Positions 22,636 through 47,889 of a stretch of 64,000 bases of DNA are shown piece after piece. The stretch is taken from assembly GCA_035079385.1 (NCBI GenBank), contig JAVHKY010000071.1:2296001-2360000 (forward strand), in the 5' to 3' direction. Made by a program: the position numbers and the translations under genes. Source of the stretch: Aspidiotus rigidus. Its lineage: Eukaryota; Arthropoda; Insecta; Hemiptera; Diaspididae. Position 1 is the stretch's first letter. Each line of letters starts with the position of its first letter. The notes under the pieces were generated by a model, which saw only the letters and a program-made list of their open reading frames with translations, had not been told where the DNA came from and did not search any database.

Positions 22636-22934
22636 CTTCATTTTTAAATACAACTTACTTGAAATGAGAATCTTTCTTTCTATCTGACTTAAATTACAAT
22701 CATTCTTAATATACAAAGCACAAGAATGCAGAAAACAGCCCTACTATGCAATTTTCAGGTAGTCCAATTTAAAAAACAAAATTTGGTCCAGTTTACGCAA
22801 CTACAACTTTTTTGAGTCATCATGGCTGCTGACGACGACGTCTAAACATGAATTGGTCATAATGGTTAAATGGTCATTCATTATGGTCAAGACTCAACAG
22901 TTAACAGAAATTGCCCGTATGCCATCGCCTTCAC

Positions 22935-23375
22935 TAGAGCCCTATAAATACGAGTGAGGACATGGCCTGCCATACTTAGTCGTTACGTCATCATTTATCT
23001 CTATAGCTCCCTATTCAGATGAGGAATTTGTGTGATTAGTGAAGCTATTTTGCATTTCTCAATAGTGTTGAGTCTTGCATTTTGCTTTGGCACTTAGTCT
23101 AGTATGTTCTCTTATTATTTTCAAATCATGGTAAACTGTTATCAGTCATTAGAAGAGGTATTCTCGTTCAATGTAAACAAACATGGCGCTGGATGTGGTA
23201 ATCCGATTTGGTGTAAAAATCAAGTGGTGGAGTTCCACTTAATTTTTACACCTTGTCGGATCACCACATCCAGCGCCATGTTTGTTTGCTTCAAATGAGA
23301 ATACTTCCTTAATTAATCATGACGCAACGACTAAATAAGACGGTCCATGTCCTCACTCGTGTTTATAGGGCTCTA
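22935..23375. mobile_element. Foldback MITE with 7-bp direct flanks
   Basis: Ends TAGAGCCCTATAAATACGAG and CTCGTGTTTATAGGGCTCTA are inverse. Direct copies of CCTTCAC flank it (22928-22934 and 23376-23382). The centre (about 23178-23288) is a second, almost perfect hairpin with arms of about 50 bp built on ACATGGCGCTGGATGTGG. The left arm carries about 100 extra bases absent from the right arm. No open frame of note. Confidence 0.85.
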
Positions 23376-23693
23376 CCTTCACTTTGTTTCCTGTTTTTAG
23401 CTTTGAGTTATCAATTCCTGATAAATACATTGTTGGCTTTTGTTTTTTCATTTGAAAGAAATATTTATAGTCTAGATCTAGAAAATAGGGTCTTCACCTC
23501 ATTGACAATTGGACTCTTTGTCCAGATGTACCAACCGCTGAGCTGGTAGCTGTAAGCTGAATGGTGTGACCAAGATGAATGACCAAAAAGAATAATGGTC
23601 ATCATAACAGTGTTTGACCAAAATATTAAAATGGTCAAACGGTCACGGTCATTAACTTATTTTTCTCTTAACGGTTAACGGTTATTGGCAAAG

Positions 23694-24213
23694 CCTCCTA
23701 TAGTTACAAGCCATGAACGTGAAATTGGCGACTGCACAACCGTGGGCCGACTTTTACATAGCTCTTATAGGGAAAAAATCTTTTCTTAACACGTACAACG
23801 AAAACGCTCTTTCTACAACGGTTTTTGGTAGCGAAAGTGGCGTTTATCCGGCATTGTCAAAGCTGTGGGCGAAAAACGTGACGTGAGTCACCGAAAGTGT
23901 TTTTTCACTACTTCACTAGTGCAAATTTACTTTCGCGATTGAGAGTTTCGTTGTACTTGTTAAAAAAAGTAACTCGCTTGACTACATACAAAAGCGAGCG
24001 TTCGTAACTAGTTAAGCAATCTACTATTGAGCGTCTGTTTCTTGAGAAAATGTGGAGTTTTTGAAAAAATTGAAAGGAACAAAAGTTGTAGCTTGTGAAA
24101 TTTCCTTTAAATAAGGATCAACTCGATTTTTTCATGAGAGCAGTTTTACATGTAAATCTGTGGGCCAAATGCGGTGTTGCCTTTCTACATTCACGGCTTG
24201 TAACTATAGGAGG
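23694..24213. mobile_element. MITE with CCTCCTATAG ends
   Basis: CCTCCTATAGTTACAAGCC at the left is matched by GGCTTGTAACTATAGGAGG at the right; similarity continues for about ten more bases. No target duplication is obvious. The interior (24060-24130) shares a segment around AACAAAAGTTGTAG with the Helitron-like element at 47.2 kb. Confidence 0.75.
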
Positions 24214-24266
24214 TTTTATCATTGGTCAACAAACAGAGAATTAAAAAGTTTTGGTTGGGGGTATGC

Positions 24267-24625
24267 TCTACCTAGTCACTCACACACAGAAAATACACGT
24301 GTATCACACAAAAAGGTGTGTTGCGGGTAGCAATTTTTACCCACAGATAACATATTGAATAATGCACAAAATGTTTTGGAACACGGTATGATTTATTCTT
24401 GAAGTTGAGGAAAATACGGCTAATTAGTTGACAGTTCGCAAAATATTCTGAATGATCTTCAGGAAACGTTTGAACTTACATCTAGGGGCAATCTTTAAAT
24501 TGTTGTGTACAGGAATACAAAGTTTCAAGATATTTCATGCTTTATTTAACCAGTTATCTCGGGTCGAAAATTGCAACATGTGATACATATTTTGTGCGTG
24601 TCTACGTGTGAGTGACTAGGTAGAG
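24267..24625. mobile_element. MITE with CTCTACCTAG ends
   Basis: A perfect 20-bp inverted pair, CTCTACCTAGTCACTCACAC and GTGTGAGTGACTAGGTAGAG, bounds a 359-bp segment, with weaker pairing further in. A TA target is possible if the ends are drawn three bases inward. Confidence 0.8.
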
Positions 24626-25181
24626 ACGGTCATAACTGTTATAATAGTGTAAAACCTTAGGGCTACAAGGGACGGAGGGATACAATATTCATACAGAGTG
24701 CCTTGGCGACCTGAGCAGCGGCAAGGGAAATTTGGATCTTGACCCAAAGGAGGCGCTCTCTACATTTACTGTAGCGGCAAACTGTCAAAGCTTGAATGAA
24801 GGGGAGAATTTCAAAAAAGTTACTCAAATAACTTGGAAGTAGATTCATCTAGAAGAAAATTAAAAGAACTACAACTTTTGTTATTTCATTTTTTCAAAAA
24901 ATAATTATTTCGAAAGGTATAATCGATAAGATTGATATCAGGTGATAAGAAAGGAAGCTGTATAAAAAAAGGGCGCCTTGGGGGCTCTGGACGCCCCCCT
25001 AGACCCCCTCCAATTGTCCATCCACAACACATCATTTTGTATTATATAGGTACCTACACATCATGTATTTTGTGCGTGCGAGGTTGACAGCTTGATTTCT
25101 TACTTTGTAGGGCATAAGTGTGCTTGTTTCTTCTTCCGCTCGTTCGTTTTCCGCGAAAATAGTTGAGTACCTGCTGCCGTA

Positions 25182-25544
25182 CAAAGTTAAATTGACGTAT
25201 GTGCGAAAACAACGATCACCGAGACGAGGCGTTTGGATCAATGGGCTGTATGTGTGTTGGTAACGAAGCTCCGTATCACACACCACTACTATCACAGTTG
25301 ATTGTATTATACGTCAACTTTTTTGACGTATTATGCATCGCGAGATGAAAAATGTACCGTATCTGAAGACTGAACACTTATTGAAGATAATTAATGATGT
25401 ATTATGATCATTGAATTCTGCGTTGAAAATTGCTGTAAGTGAGCAACTTGAGCGATCTATAATATCTTTCGTACACATTTTCTCATACTCTTTTTGATAT
25501 TTTTCCGCGAGCGTTATTTTCGCACATACGTCAATTTAACTTTG
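25182..25544. mobile_element. MITE with TA target and 28-bp inverted ends
   Basis: CAAAGTTAAATTGACGTATG continuing to CGAAAA is inverted at 25517-25544. TA flanks both sides. A partial third copy of the end (TTAAATTGACATAGG) lies near 25750. Confidence 0.8.
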
Positions 25545-25549
25545 TAGGA

Positions 25550-27320
25550 GGGGGAAAAAAATCATTGTCTTTCGTTAACTTTGTAGGACAGACCTAGGTC
25601 TCATATCATCGTAGCGTAGCGATGATGAACATTCCGATCATCTGACAGTTGCAGTAGGTATCAAGTATTCTCATTATATGGTACGTACGTAAATCAATTT
25701 GTAATCAGGCGTTTTATCGCGTACCCATTTTCACATCGCGAAAATTAAATTGACATAGGTACCGGTACGTAAATACAGTACTACTTTTCGCATTTTAATG
25801 GGGATTGACGAACACTGACATTATCCCTCGCAATATCTATCATCGGGGTTATTCTTTCACATCATTCATTTTTCATAATTCTTTTCTTTCGCAGTTCTCC
25901 TTCGCCGAGCTATCTAATTATTTGTAGGCTACATTTGGAAATTAGGATTGAATGTTCAATAGCTGTTTTCATTCCCGACGAGCGTATTAGAAGTCGATTT
26001 TTCATTTCCGTTTCCATAAAGCTGATATCTTATCCTGAATCCATTCCGAAATACCTACAACAGACATGTTCATGCGTAGAGAAGGCGTGCTACATCGTAA
26101 ACGCCTTCTATTTTCATAAACCACAATTATAAATCATATTGATTTTGCTCTGTGAATTGACACCTCCGATGAGCTCTTATGTGTTCAATTACATATACCG
26201 TAATGAAACAGTCAACATTTCGAGCAGAATTTTCCATATGCTACAAAATACGCATCATGCCATGTGTACCGGGATTAGACTCGTGGTCACGTTCACGAGA
26301 AGCATCCACGAACAAACCATTTCCCTGTAGACCAGAGATAGAAGGCGAGGCGAGCGGGGAAACAGAATAACCGACGCACCACACACTTGCTGTTCTATCT
26401 AGTCACATAGCTCAGATCAGCAGACAAACAACAGATGGACGCCATAAAAGATTTTTACAGACATTAGGCTGATATTGTTGAGAATGAAAGAAATAATTTT
26501 TAATGATATATTTCATTTTCGAGTAAGCGCAACAATAGGCCTTTTAGACTTACGAGTATTTCGTCTAAAATACGATGAACTTTGATGGAAAAAACTCAGT
26601 TCCTGATGAGACGTACGCATATAACCCAATTAGGCCTACATGATACAATAATTTTATATACTTATTCCATTTAATTTTCATGTTGACAATAAAAATCGTA
26701 TGCGATATAACATCGCAATCGGAAATGGAATGTCAACACTCAACATCCTCCGATAAGGAAGGACGGAAATTTTTCTTCTTGAACGTCAACTCGGCACGTA
26801 GGTATTACCTATTAATAGATCATACGGCTTGATATCGAAGTCTGTGTAATTAGAATGTATGTTTCGTGGTAGGTTTAAAGTTAGTTGTTTTACCAAGAAT
26901 AAACTTGCAGACGTGAGTCGAGGAATTTGAATTAAGTTTATCGAATTAAACACCAACAAAAATCAGTCAGATATTTGTAAAATGAACACTAAAACTCAGT
27001 TAATAAAGTCTTATCACCATCACGTTAAGTCACGTCACATCAATCTGATAGTAACAGAGTAAAAGTACTCTTCATTTAATAAGGAAACATAAATTTCATT
27101 TTATTCAATTTTCTCAACAGTATTAATATTATTTATAGGCCTATTTGAAACGACGTTCAGAAAAAGTATGAAACCGCGAATGAAAGAACGTGCTTTAACG
27201 GCAAAATGCTTCTTTCTCGAGAGAGAAAGTGAGAGAAGACAAACTTCCTGATTTTAAACAATAAAATTAAAAAATGTAGAAAAAAAAGGCAATTGAGAAA
27301 ATAAAGTTCCCATCTCGTGC
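25550..27320. other. Unassigned stretch
   Basis: No gene recognised; several short open frames show no family motif. Confidence 0.4.
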
Positions 27321-27329
27321 AACACCTTA

Positions 27330-27745
27330 AATCAACTATAAACTACCTACTATCAATTACGTATACACGAAAAGTTATGTATGTATTAATCAATAATAAA
27401 TTTTAAAAACTGAAGTCACCAAGAGTCTCGCAGCACACTTCATGAAGAATAGAAAATTGTCCTCAATTCATTTAAACTCGAGGTTTTCACTAACGAGTAA
27501 GACTATTAATAATGAAAAATTAAAAAAAAATTAAGCTGAATGGCTCAATTCTCGATCACCTCCGATTATAGGCGTGCACCGCTCGAATCAACAATAAACT
27601 ATCATCAATTATGTATGCACGAAAAAATGATGTATAAATCAATAATAATAAAATATTTAAGTATGAAGTCACCAAGATAGTATCGCAACACACTTGACGA
27701 AGCCTAAAAAATTGTCCTCAATCATTCAAACTCAAAATGTATCAA
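27330..27745 (+). repeat. Imperfect ~260-bp tandem duplication
   Basis: ATCAATTACGTATACACGAA, then CAATAATAAATT, GAAGTCACCAAGA and ATTGTCCTCAAT near 27350-27470 recur near 27605-27725 with substitutions and small gaps. Confidence 0.65.
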
Positions 27746-27984
27746 AACAAAATGTAAGGAGATACAAGGGTACCAAATTTACAGGTAGAAAGAATTAATA
27801 AAATATTATTGAAAATAAAATTCAATTAACCCATCGTCAAGAATGAATCAAGAATGAACCTGTTGTATAAAAGGTTCTTCATCACAATGCACGTAGGCTA
27901 CCGATAAGAAAATAAATAATAAAAGGGTAATAGGAAAATCCGTTTGTCGTAACGTAAGCAGCTACTCAGCTACTCGTAATAGTG

Positions 27985-28163
27985 AAAATTTTTTTTTTTT
28001 TAATGGAAATTTCTCGAGAACTACTTATCCGATTCTGAAAAAAAAATTGCAGATGCACATCTTCAGATACGTATAATGCTACAATATGGCACAGTTACAA
28101 AAAAATCCATCGGCTAGTTTCGGAGGAGTTCCGCGGACAAAATAATCTTATAAATAATAATAA

Positions 28164-28203
<40 letters not shown>

Positions 28204-28222
28204 ATAGGCCTATAAGGAAACC
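27985..28222 (+). repeat. Dispersed repeat end, copy 2, with (AAAT)n
   Basis: Homologous to 16083-16280. Here the simple-sequence part is an (AAAT)n run of about ten units (28164-28206). It ends with TATAAGGAAACCTGAA, as the first copy does. Confidence 0.65.
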
Positions 28223-28224
28223 TG

Positions 28225-31200
28225 AACGGCCGGGTGTGATACCTTTTTTTTCGATTGGAAAAGTCAATACTAGCGTTCTAGGTGTTCTGAATATCTTTAT
28301 CAAGTTTTCACTATGTGGAATACATACACGAATATTGACTATCAGTAGGTACCTCCTATACACGTCGCGTCGAAGGTTTAAGAAGAGGAATAGCTTTGAT
28401 TCTGTTTATTCGATGAAAAATATTTTTTTATCATATTCGATGATTTTGACTGGCATAAAGAAACAACACAGTTCACTTAAAGAAACGAGTCACTCGAAAT
28501 GGCTGTTTACTAGAAAATTTTCTCAAAAAATATTCCTATTAGAACACCCCCCCCCCTCCCCCTCCTATCAAGGCATAGTTTAGGAGAGTAGTTTTTGTGG
28601 TTTTGAGATTCTCAGCTGACACGCACGTGCATCAAATCACTACACGGTCTACATTTTTCTTTAACCTCTACATGGATAAGTGTTGGGTGGAGAAAAAAGT
28701 TCGTCACTGATGAATTCGAATTGTAAAACGTATGCAACACTGCACTGGCGCGTATTCCCGTTGTTTTCGTCCATTCTTTGAAAAGGGTATGAAGGAGTTA
28801 TTTTCATTCGTCATTTTACTCGCGACACGTTGCCCGATGTAACGCAAACGGTTTTTTCGCCTTTTGAAGAACTCTTTGTAGTGCAGTAGGTGGCGGTGCT
28901 TTACGCTTGTTGAGGAGGATTCACCCGCCGCTCTAGTACAAAATATCAAACACGTACAGATTTCTCTTGAGTTAGTATTTTTCTCCCCTTCTTTTATTTT
29001 ATATTGTTTTTGATAATATTTTTTATGATTTCGTTCACTATTTTTGTTAAAAGACTAGCAAAAGAAAAAAAAAGTTTTGTGATTTTTTAAATAAGTAGGT
29101 ATCATTGCAGACATTCCTTTCACGGGTAAGTTAACAAGAAAATTCAATATTTAAGCTGAGAAAAATTTATGTAAAGTGCTCGAAACGTCGACAGGTTGTG
29201 GAGAGGAAGATGTGAAAGTGAGTGATGACGTTCACTAAAACGATGCAATGCACCCACTTATCAACTTTCACTTATTGCAATAGTTTCAATAAAGAGACAT
29301 TCGTCAAGGAATGCGTCGATGTACGCAGCACAAATTATTATTTTCAATACACATGCACGAAAAACAAACTTCTGCAGATCATTTTTGTGGTCTGAAACTA
29401 CCGTTTGGCAGACGTGATTATGAAGATACTCGGTTGCACTGAAACTCCTTGTGAAAACGCTCGTTTTCACCGCTTGTCGTGTAACATACTATTGCACCAT
29501 TCGCGAAATGAACCGCTGCGGACCAAGTTGGTTGATCCGAGTATTATTGCATACAAAAGATGTACAAAGTCCAAAATGAAACGTGTTACTTACTTTTTGG
29601 AAAGATTTCGAGTTTTGATTCTTTACAGAGGTCGAGCGTGAGTAAAATTTGGAGTGAACCTCTTGAGAAGAAAGTATGGAGAGGAAGATTAAGCTCTGAA
29701 ACGTTAAGCTGGTCTATATAATAACTTTGGGAGTCCTGAGCTACATTTCTCCTCTGTATATAAAAGCTGGGTCTACATAGGCTAGCTCTAGAAAGACGTT
29801 CATTAAAAATCAAGTTAAGCTAACGCATTCCAGAACCTTTTTGCTGATGTACTTCATCATTGAAGTCGTGTTTTATGAATTCGGAACCCGTTCAAAGCGT
29901 CCTGTAACTTACATACTGAACCAACTTCAAAAAAGGAATCGAGTTTAAAACTCTCACTAAAAACTGCTTCGTACAATCTGATCATAATTACCTATGTTCT
30001 CGGAAGAACTTAACGACCATAGAAATTCCTTTAAAAAACCCTTGATAGGGGTTTAGTGATTAGAAAAACTTCACAAATTCGGCAAAGCCGTTGTCGAGTT
30101 TACGTTTTCGGTAATTACACGAATTAGGCGGAACATAGGTATACCGTATTGATTTCATCGATAAATCGCATTGATAAATCGTTATTTGTTAAACGAATTG
30201 AATTCGAAAAATTCGAACTGCAAAATTAAATTGAAATGTACATTAGACGCGAGCGTGCTTTATGACATTTAAATACATGCTACCTATTATCAAGCTATAC
30301 CCGGTAACAAACGAATGAGGAACAATAATAGGTACCTAGGTAAGTACAGTATAAGAAAGAAACGAAAATCACGAATTAAGGAGACGAGAGAAGGAAAAAA
30401 AAAAAAAAACAAAATATTCGGTGACAAGGAGAAAAGGGAAATAAGGTGAGGTTCCTTGTATCGATTATATACTTAGGTAGGTATAATGTTCCGAGCATGA
30501 GTCCTGATGAACTTTAAATCAACCTCAAATTGTAAAAAGCCTCAATTTTGACAATCAACCGTACGCCGTAGTCGATACTGAATCACCATGATGTCAAATT
30601 TGAGTCAGCCTCTCCAAATACTAGCAGCCTCTCAAATAAATTTCCAATTGGCGTCGAATTGACCTTGATATATATATACTTAGCGCTTTGGAAAATGTAA
30701 AGTTAGCTCATTTTGGAATTAATTTCAAATTGATGTCGCATTTTCAATTCGAAGTACCTATGAACCAACTTACTTGTACGCCGACGTTTATTCACAGTTG
30801 ACCCCATTTTGGATTCATTTGTCTCGTTGATCTGATGTCGATGTATGCACGTATAGTCACTCCTTTGTAGTAATTTATCTGTTTGAAGACGCTTCGTCAT
30901 AGTTTACAAATAATGAGGTCCGCTGAGAATCATAGGTAATTAGGGTTGACTAATGAGGAAATGGTCGGATGACAATAATGATGCGTACAGTTTTCAAGTC
31001 TGAAATATGATTCATAGGCATGACCAGAATTGAAACTAATTTTCAATCTCAATCCTAAACCTCTTCTAGATCGTCCATTTAAAATCGATACAACCAAATG
31101 TCGATCGTAATATAAAATAGATTCAAAAACGATTCCGATTTTCAGTTAAATTTAAAGCCGGAAATTGATTTATTTTCGGTGTCAGTCAGTTGATAGAACA

Positions 31201-33700
31201 GAATTGGCAATCGAATTTACAGTCGAAATACCTAATACGTGTACCTAGATCTTCTCGATTTTAAGATGAATCACTGAGTCACTGGGTGGGTCTGAAAAGT
31301 TGAGAACGAGTTTGAAGTTTCTTTTTTTTCGCCTCCTTTTTCCATTAATTTTATTTACTTTTGGCGTGCTGAAGATGGCATGCAATCGTATAATTGTAAA
31401 ATATACAAGTTAGGGTGTGGTCGTTGTGATCAAAGCTAATTCTCTAGTTGACCTTTCAAAGTTGGAGTGTTTTTTTTTTTTCTTTTTCCTGTTTTCTATT
31501 CCGTGATGTTTCCAACTTATTACTGACGCAATGTAGTATCAAGTCATTTTATGGCGAGTGGATGAAAAAAAACGAAAAGGCGCGAAAAGATTTTTATTGC
31601 TACGCAATAAGCCATTTACTCATATCAATCTACCTACATAGTGCCTACAACCTGATGAAGAAAAGGTTAACGATTCGAGGGAAAGCCTTACAGTTTGCGC
31701 GAGGAACTGAACACTATTGATTAATGATGAAGAAACAAAATTAACTAAGTTAAATCCTCGTATTTATTTGATAGTCCGATAATAAAACTAGCACCTGTTA
31801 TGATGTCTGCATTTTGCTCGAAATAACAACAAGCATTATACCTACGCCGTTCATCCGGATACCAGTAGGCCATTCGAATCGGGCAGCACTAGCGTCGCGC
31901 AAAATTTTTGAATTTTTTAAAATCTCTCGAAGCCATTCGCTAGATCGATTCGTTGACGACTAAGGGTTTTTTCTCGTAACAGGTCACATATTCAGGTTTC
32001 TGGACTTGACCTTAGGCTCCGTTATGCTTCCTTAATAGCCTCCTACGGTCTTCGTATCCTTTCGCACAGTTCTTGAAGAATGAAAATAGAGTTGGATTAT
32101 GAAGAAAGCGAATAAAACCTTCTCAAATTTTTGCACACCTCAGTGGAGAATTGATTCTGGCATCTGCTTAAAAGGGAAAGCGGGGATGCGCAGCCGATCA
32201 GCATTGAATTAACTTTGGCTTTTAGCTGACAGCTAATACCAATAAATTCATTAGCTGGCGGATTTTAGCTTTTTCAACATAGGGCAAAATAATGGCTTAA
32301 AACTTAAACTTAATTATAATAGCTTACTTTTACATGTAAACAATCAATATTTTCTAACAGTTCGCTTTTTGCTGAAAAGCTGATTCTCATTCCCTAAAAA
32401 TGGTCAAAACGTTCATTTTTTCGAAAAATCTGTTGAATATTGATATACCGCAGTAATGGGTACTTACAAATACATTGAAACGGTTTCTTTTTAATTTCAA
32501 GTTGAATTCGCACTTGTACTCTATGATTAAAAAAGATTGTAAAGACGATAACGAACTGTATTACATTTTCATCATAATTTTATCATAGTTTTATCACATC
32601 GAGGGCTACATCGTACTCGTATATAAGAGATAGAATTCGTAATTTTGTCTGCGAGTACGATGTAACCAAAAATGAATCGTGCGTAAGATACATGTAAATA
32701 ATGTTCTCGCTCCACGACAATGATTCTTCCAGATGAAAATATTCTAATCTAAATCACAAATTTGAAGTAGAAACTAGAAAGATACTGCAGATTTTTAATT
32801 TTGGGCGTACGGTAGTTAATTTCTTTATGTTTTTTCGTTTGAAAATGCAATACTTAGCTTTAACAATTGCTTTTAACATTCCTCCCGTAATATCTCTCAG
32901 TCCTTGAAAGGTGAATTTGTGATTTGACGGTGCAGGATAGCTTACGACGTATCTTATTTTTTTGTTGGACCGATTGTTCTTATTAATTTTTACTCAATAT
33001 TTAACTCCTAGATTAGGTATCGTTAGACGGTATGACACGTTCCAGAAAAGTTAAGCAGTGTATCAGCCGCAGAAGATTTGAGAACGCGGAAAACGCCGTC
33101 AACTTCTTACGACTACTTACTCAATCTGGGCGTGATGTGTGTGTACAAATCATCACAACCTCCTTGAGTGAGCAATTGTGGATGTTTCAGTTTATTTAGA
33201 AGAAAAGAATCATCATAAATACATACAAAATATGACAGTACATGTAAAATCTGTGAAAAAGAGGGATGTTATACTAAGTAATATGATTCTATGTGGCATT
33301 TTGATTGCTTTTTGATGGGTTTCTTTTCTTATTGCTGTGAACGGTCGAGATATTGCAGATTGTGCTCCAAGTAGGGATTGATTTTCCCCACTTATTATTC
33401 GCAAAATGATTATAATCGCCTCTATGTTTCACGAAACGAAAAAGTAGCTACTGGTTATGGAGAAAATCCTGTATATTCCTAGACTTTGAAGCTACGCGAC
33501 GCTATGAACTATACGTAAAAATATCTACCTTTATAAAGTGTCGTACCGTACTTATTTTTCTACCTAAATTTCGAAGATTTAGTAAAAAAATCACGCCGAA
33601 AATTTTTAACAAGATCAATTTCTTTCTATTCGAAATGAAGCTTATCATTATTTTTTTCCTTTATTAGTGGGTACCTGTAGAGAGTTTACGGGTATTGTGT
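28225..33700. other. 5.5-kb stretch with no recognised gene
   Basis: I find no exon with a recognisable family motif, no RNA gene and no bounded element. The stretch lies upstream of the first visible metalloproteinase exon, so it may be intronic or hold 5-prime exons too diverged or short to see. Confidence 0.45.
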
Positions 33701-33714
33701 TCTCTAATTTTTAG

Positions 33715-45763
<12,049 letters not shown>

Positions 45764-46650
45764 TAAATTATGTAGAAACTCTTGTCGCATCGCAGTAAAT
45801 CAAAATAATATTGTAGGCTTCATAGAATTGTGGAGAGGAAAAATTTTCCTACTTCTCTAATATCTACGTAGGCCTACGCAAGTACGAAATATCTGTTCAA
45901 ATACAGAACGATCTAAGAAAAATTCTTTCGTATCACGCGAAATTGTTTTCTCAATCTATCGATTGATCGAGTAAGGATGATTCATTACAGATAATTAATA
46001 ACTGGGGTTCTTTCCTCTTACTTTTGCTCCCAGAAAATTAATTTGAGTATGCTGAGTAGAATACCAATTTTGTGTTCCTAGTTGTGGAGGTCGCAATTCT
46101 TTCGTTCTAGGTAAATTATTTGGTATATTGTAGATAAACATTAAAAACAAGCGTCGAGACTTCGATAAGTATTTAAAAATAATATTCAGTATTATTTTTG
46201 CATTTGGTCATTCGGTGTAATCGCCAACACATCAACTATGATCATCGTGATAACGTCTCTGAGGTAGGCTACTGTGATATTAGTGTTTGTACATTTTTAT
46301 TTTTCTTACCGTCATACTTGTATTGTATCTCATTTCACTTTCTCATTTTGTACTTACCGTAAATTTGATATGTGTTGTTATACTTGTAAAATTTTTGCAA
46401 AATACATTTTGCATCTACTCACATTTCTTTTCGAATTTTTGGGTATTGAAATACTTGGTACTAAAACTTTTAGCGCGCTGTAGTTGGAACAATGGAAGAA
46501 AGGAGAAAAAATAAAGATTCTAACAACTTACAAACTTTTTGGGGACAGTTTTTCCAATTGGGAAATTGACGATTGTTTGAAAATAAAACTTAGATAAAGA
46601 AAAAAACGACCAAAAAAGGTCTTATCAAAATTTAAAATCTCAGATTAATC
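45764..46650. other. Metalloproteinase 3-prime flank
   Basis: AT-rich. It probably includes the 3-prime untranslated region; no other gene seen. Confidence 0.5.
46510..46515 (+). terminator. Candidate polyadenylation signal of the metalloproteinase
   Basis: AATAAA, about 750 bases after the stop codon. Another AATAAA follows near 46583. Which is used is unknown. Confidence 0.4.
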
Positions 46651-46657
46651 ATTTAAT

Positions 46658-46859
46658 CCATGGGCCAGTTTTACCAAAGTTCTAATCCGAGTTTAATCGT
46701 CCAAATTTGGTTGCATGGATAAATCGGAGTTTAACCTGCTACGTGACTTTTAGCGTTATTGGTGAAACCGGTCCTAAGTTTAATCGCTGATTTTGGTAAA
46801 AACTAGTCGCTGATTTCTATCAATCGTTGTTTTTACTCAGTTTGGTAAAACTGGCCATA
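46658..46859. mobile_element. MITE with GCCAGTTTTACCAAA ends
   Basis: CATGGGCCAGTTTTACCAAA and TTTGGTAAAACTGGCCATAG are inverse. About 200 bp, with internal TTTAATCG motifs. This end type is common among insect MITEs. Confidence 0.75.
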
Positions 46860-46936
46860 GGTCCAAATTTACTGTTTGTAGGGAATCAGAATTGATATAG
46901 AAGAACTGACAACAGAAATTCAAGTTTAACGATGTA

Positions 46937-47885
46937 TCTAATATATAAAGTAGAATGTTTGTCTGTCTGTCTGTCTGTATGTTCGTCCATAACTTTCGAA
47001 CGCCTCCACCTATCGACTTGGAATTTTTTTTGAAAAATTTCGTTCTATTTGGGTCAGGTTTTTAAATAAATTTCAACGTTCTGACTCCCTGAAGGTGGAG
47101 TAGGGGGCGACAAAATTAGGAAAAACGGGCATTATGGAGTACTGAAACTGCTTTGCGCTGTACGTTAGACCTACGCGCGTTGAGTGGCGCAGTTTTGAAA
47201 ATTGAATTATTGTGATAACTCGAGTATAACTCATTTTTATGAAAAATTGAAGAGAACAAAAATTGTAGCCCCTGTAATTTCCTTTCGAATGAGCCCGGTT
47301 CCAGATTTTTAGGAGTAAATTTTGTGACTACAGTATTCGCTGTATGTACTTCCATACTAAGTAGGTAAGTTATTTTATTCACAGTTTTAAAAACACCTAC
47401 ATAAAGGATTTTACATCCGGTATCTCATACAAGAACCAATGTCTAGACACGGTGCGCACTGCGTATGGGCTAGCGGAAATTACCTTTTTTTTTACCTGTT
47501 GTCCGTGTGTTTTCTTAGGGACTGGCAAAATGTCAATGGATTTGTCTGTATTCTGTTGCGATACAGGCTTCACGCGTTAAGTCAGCTCTCAAGTGAATTA
47601 GTGTGTAAAAAATTTAATTTGGTGATTTTATTTTTGTGCGACTCGGAACTTTGATATTTTATAAGTACAGTCGCAGTTTTTGGTGTCTATTTTCTTATTT
47701 TTGAACTGAATAGTTGTGAATTTTGCGAAACTCTTTCCACTGTTTCTTTTTTAAAAATTCATCTGAATTCCAAGATACCTACAAAACACACATACCTACA
47801 AGATACAGATACCTATAAAACACAGATATCTACTCAACACACAGCTAGCGGTCAGGCGCGCCGGAGGCGCGTCGCCAACCGCTAG
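46937..47885 (+). mobile_element. Non-autonomous Helitron-like element
   Basis: It begins TCTAATATATAAAGTAGAAT, then a TGTC/TCTG run, and ends CTAG followed by T, preceded by A at the left, as Helitrons insert between A and T. Immediately before the end is a GC-rich hairpin: CTAGCGGT and ACCGCTAG enclose a GGCGCGCC-GGA-GGCGCG stem. No Rep/helicase is present. The end structure, not coding content, is the evidence. Confidence 0.7.
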
Positions 47886-47889
47886 TGTA

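Noticed and set aside
24150..24190. KCGVA motif as a cysteine switch
   Set aside because: It lies inside a MITE, lacks the PR before and D after, and has no splice context.
33040..33131. Possible metalloproteinase propeptide exon (YDYLLNLG)
   Set aside because: The few residues resemble an MMP propeptide start, but the donor is poor and no cysteine-switch (PRCGxxD) exon lies between it and 33715.
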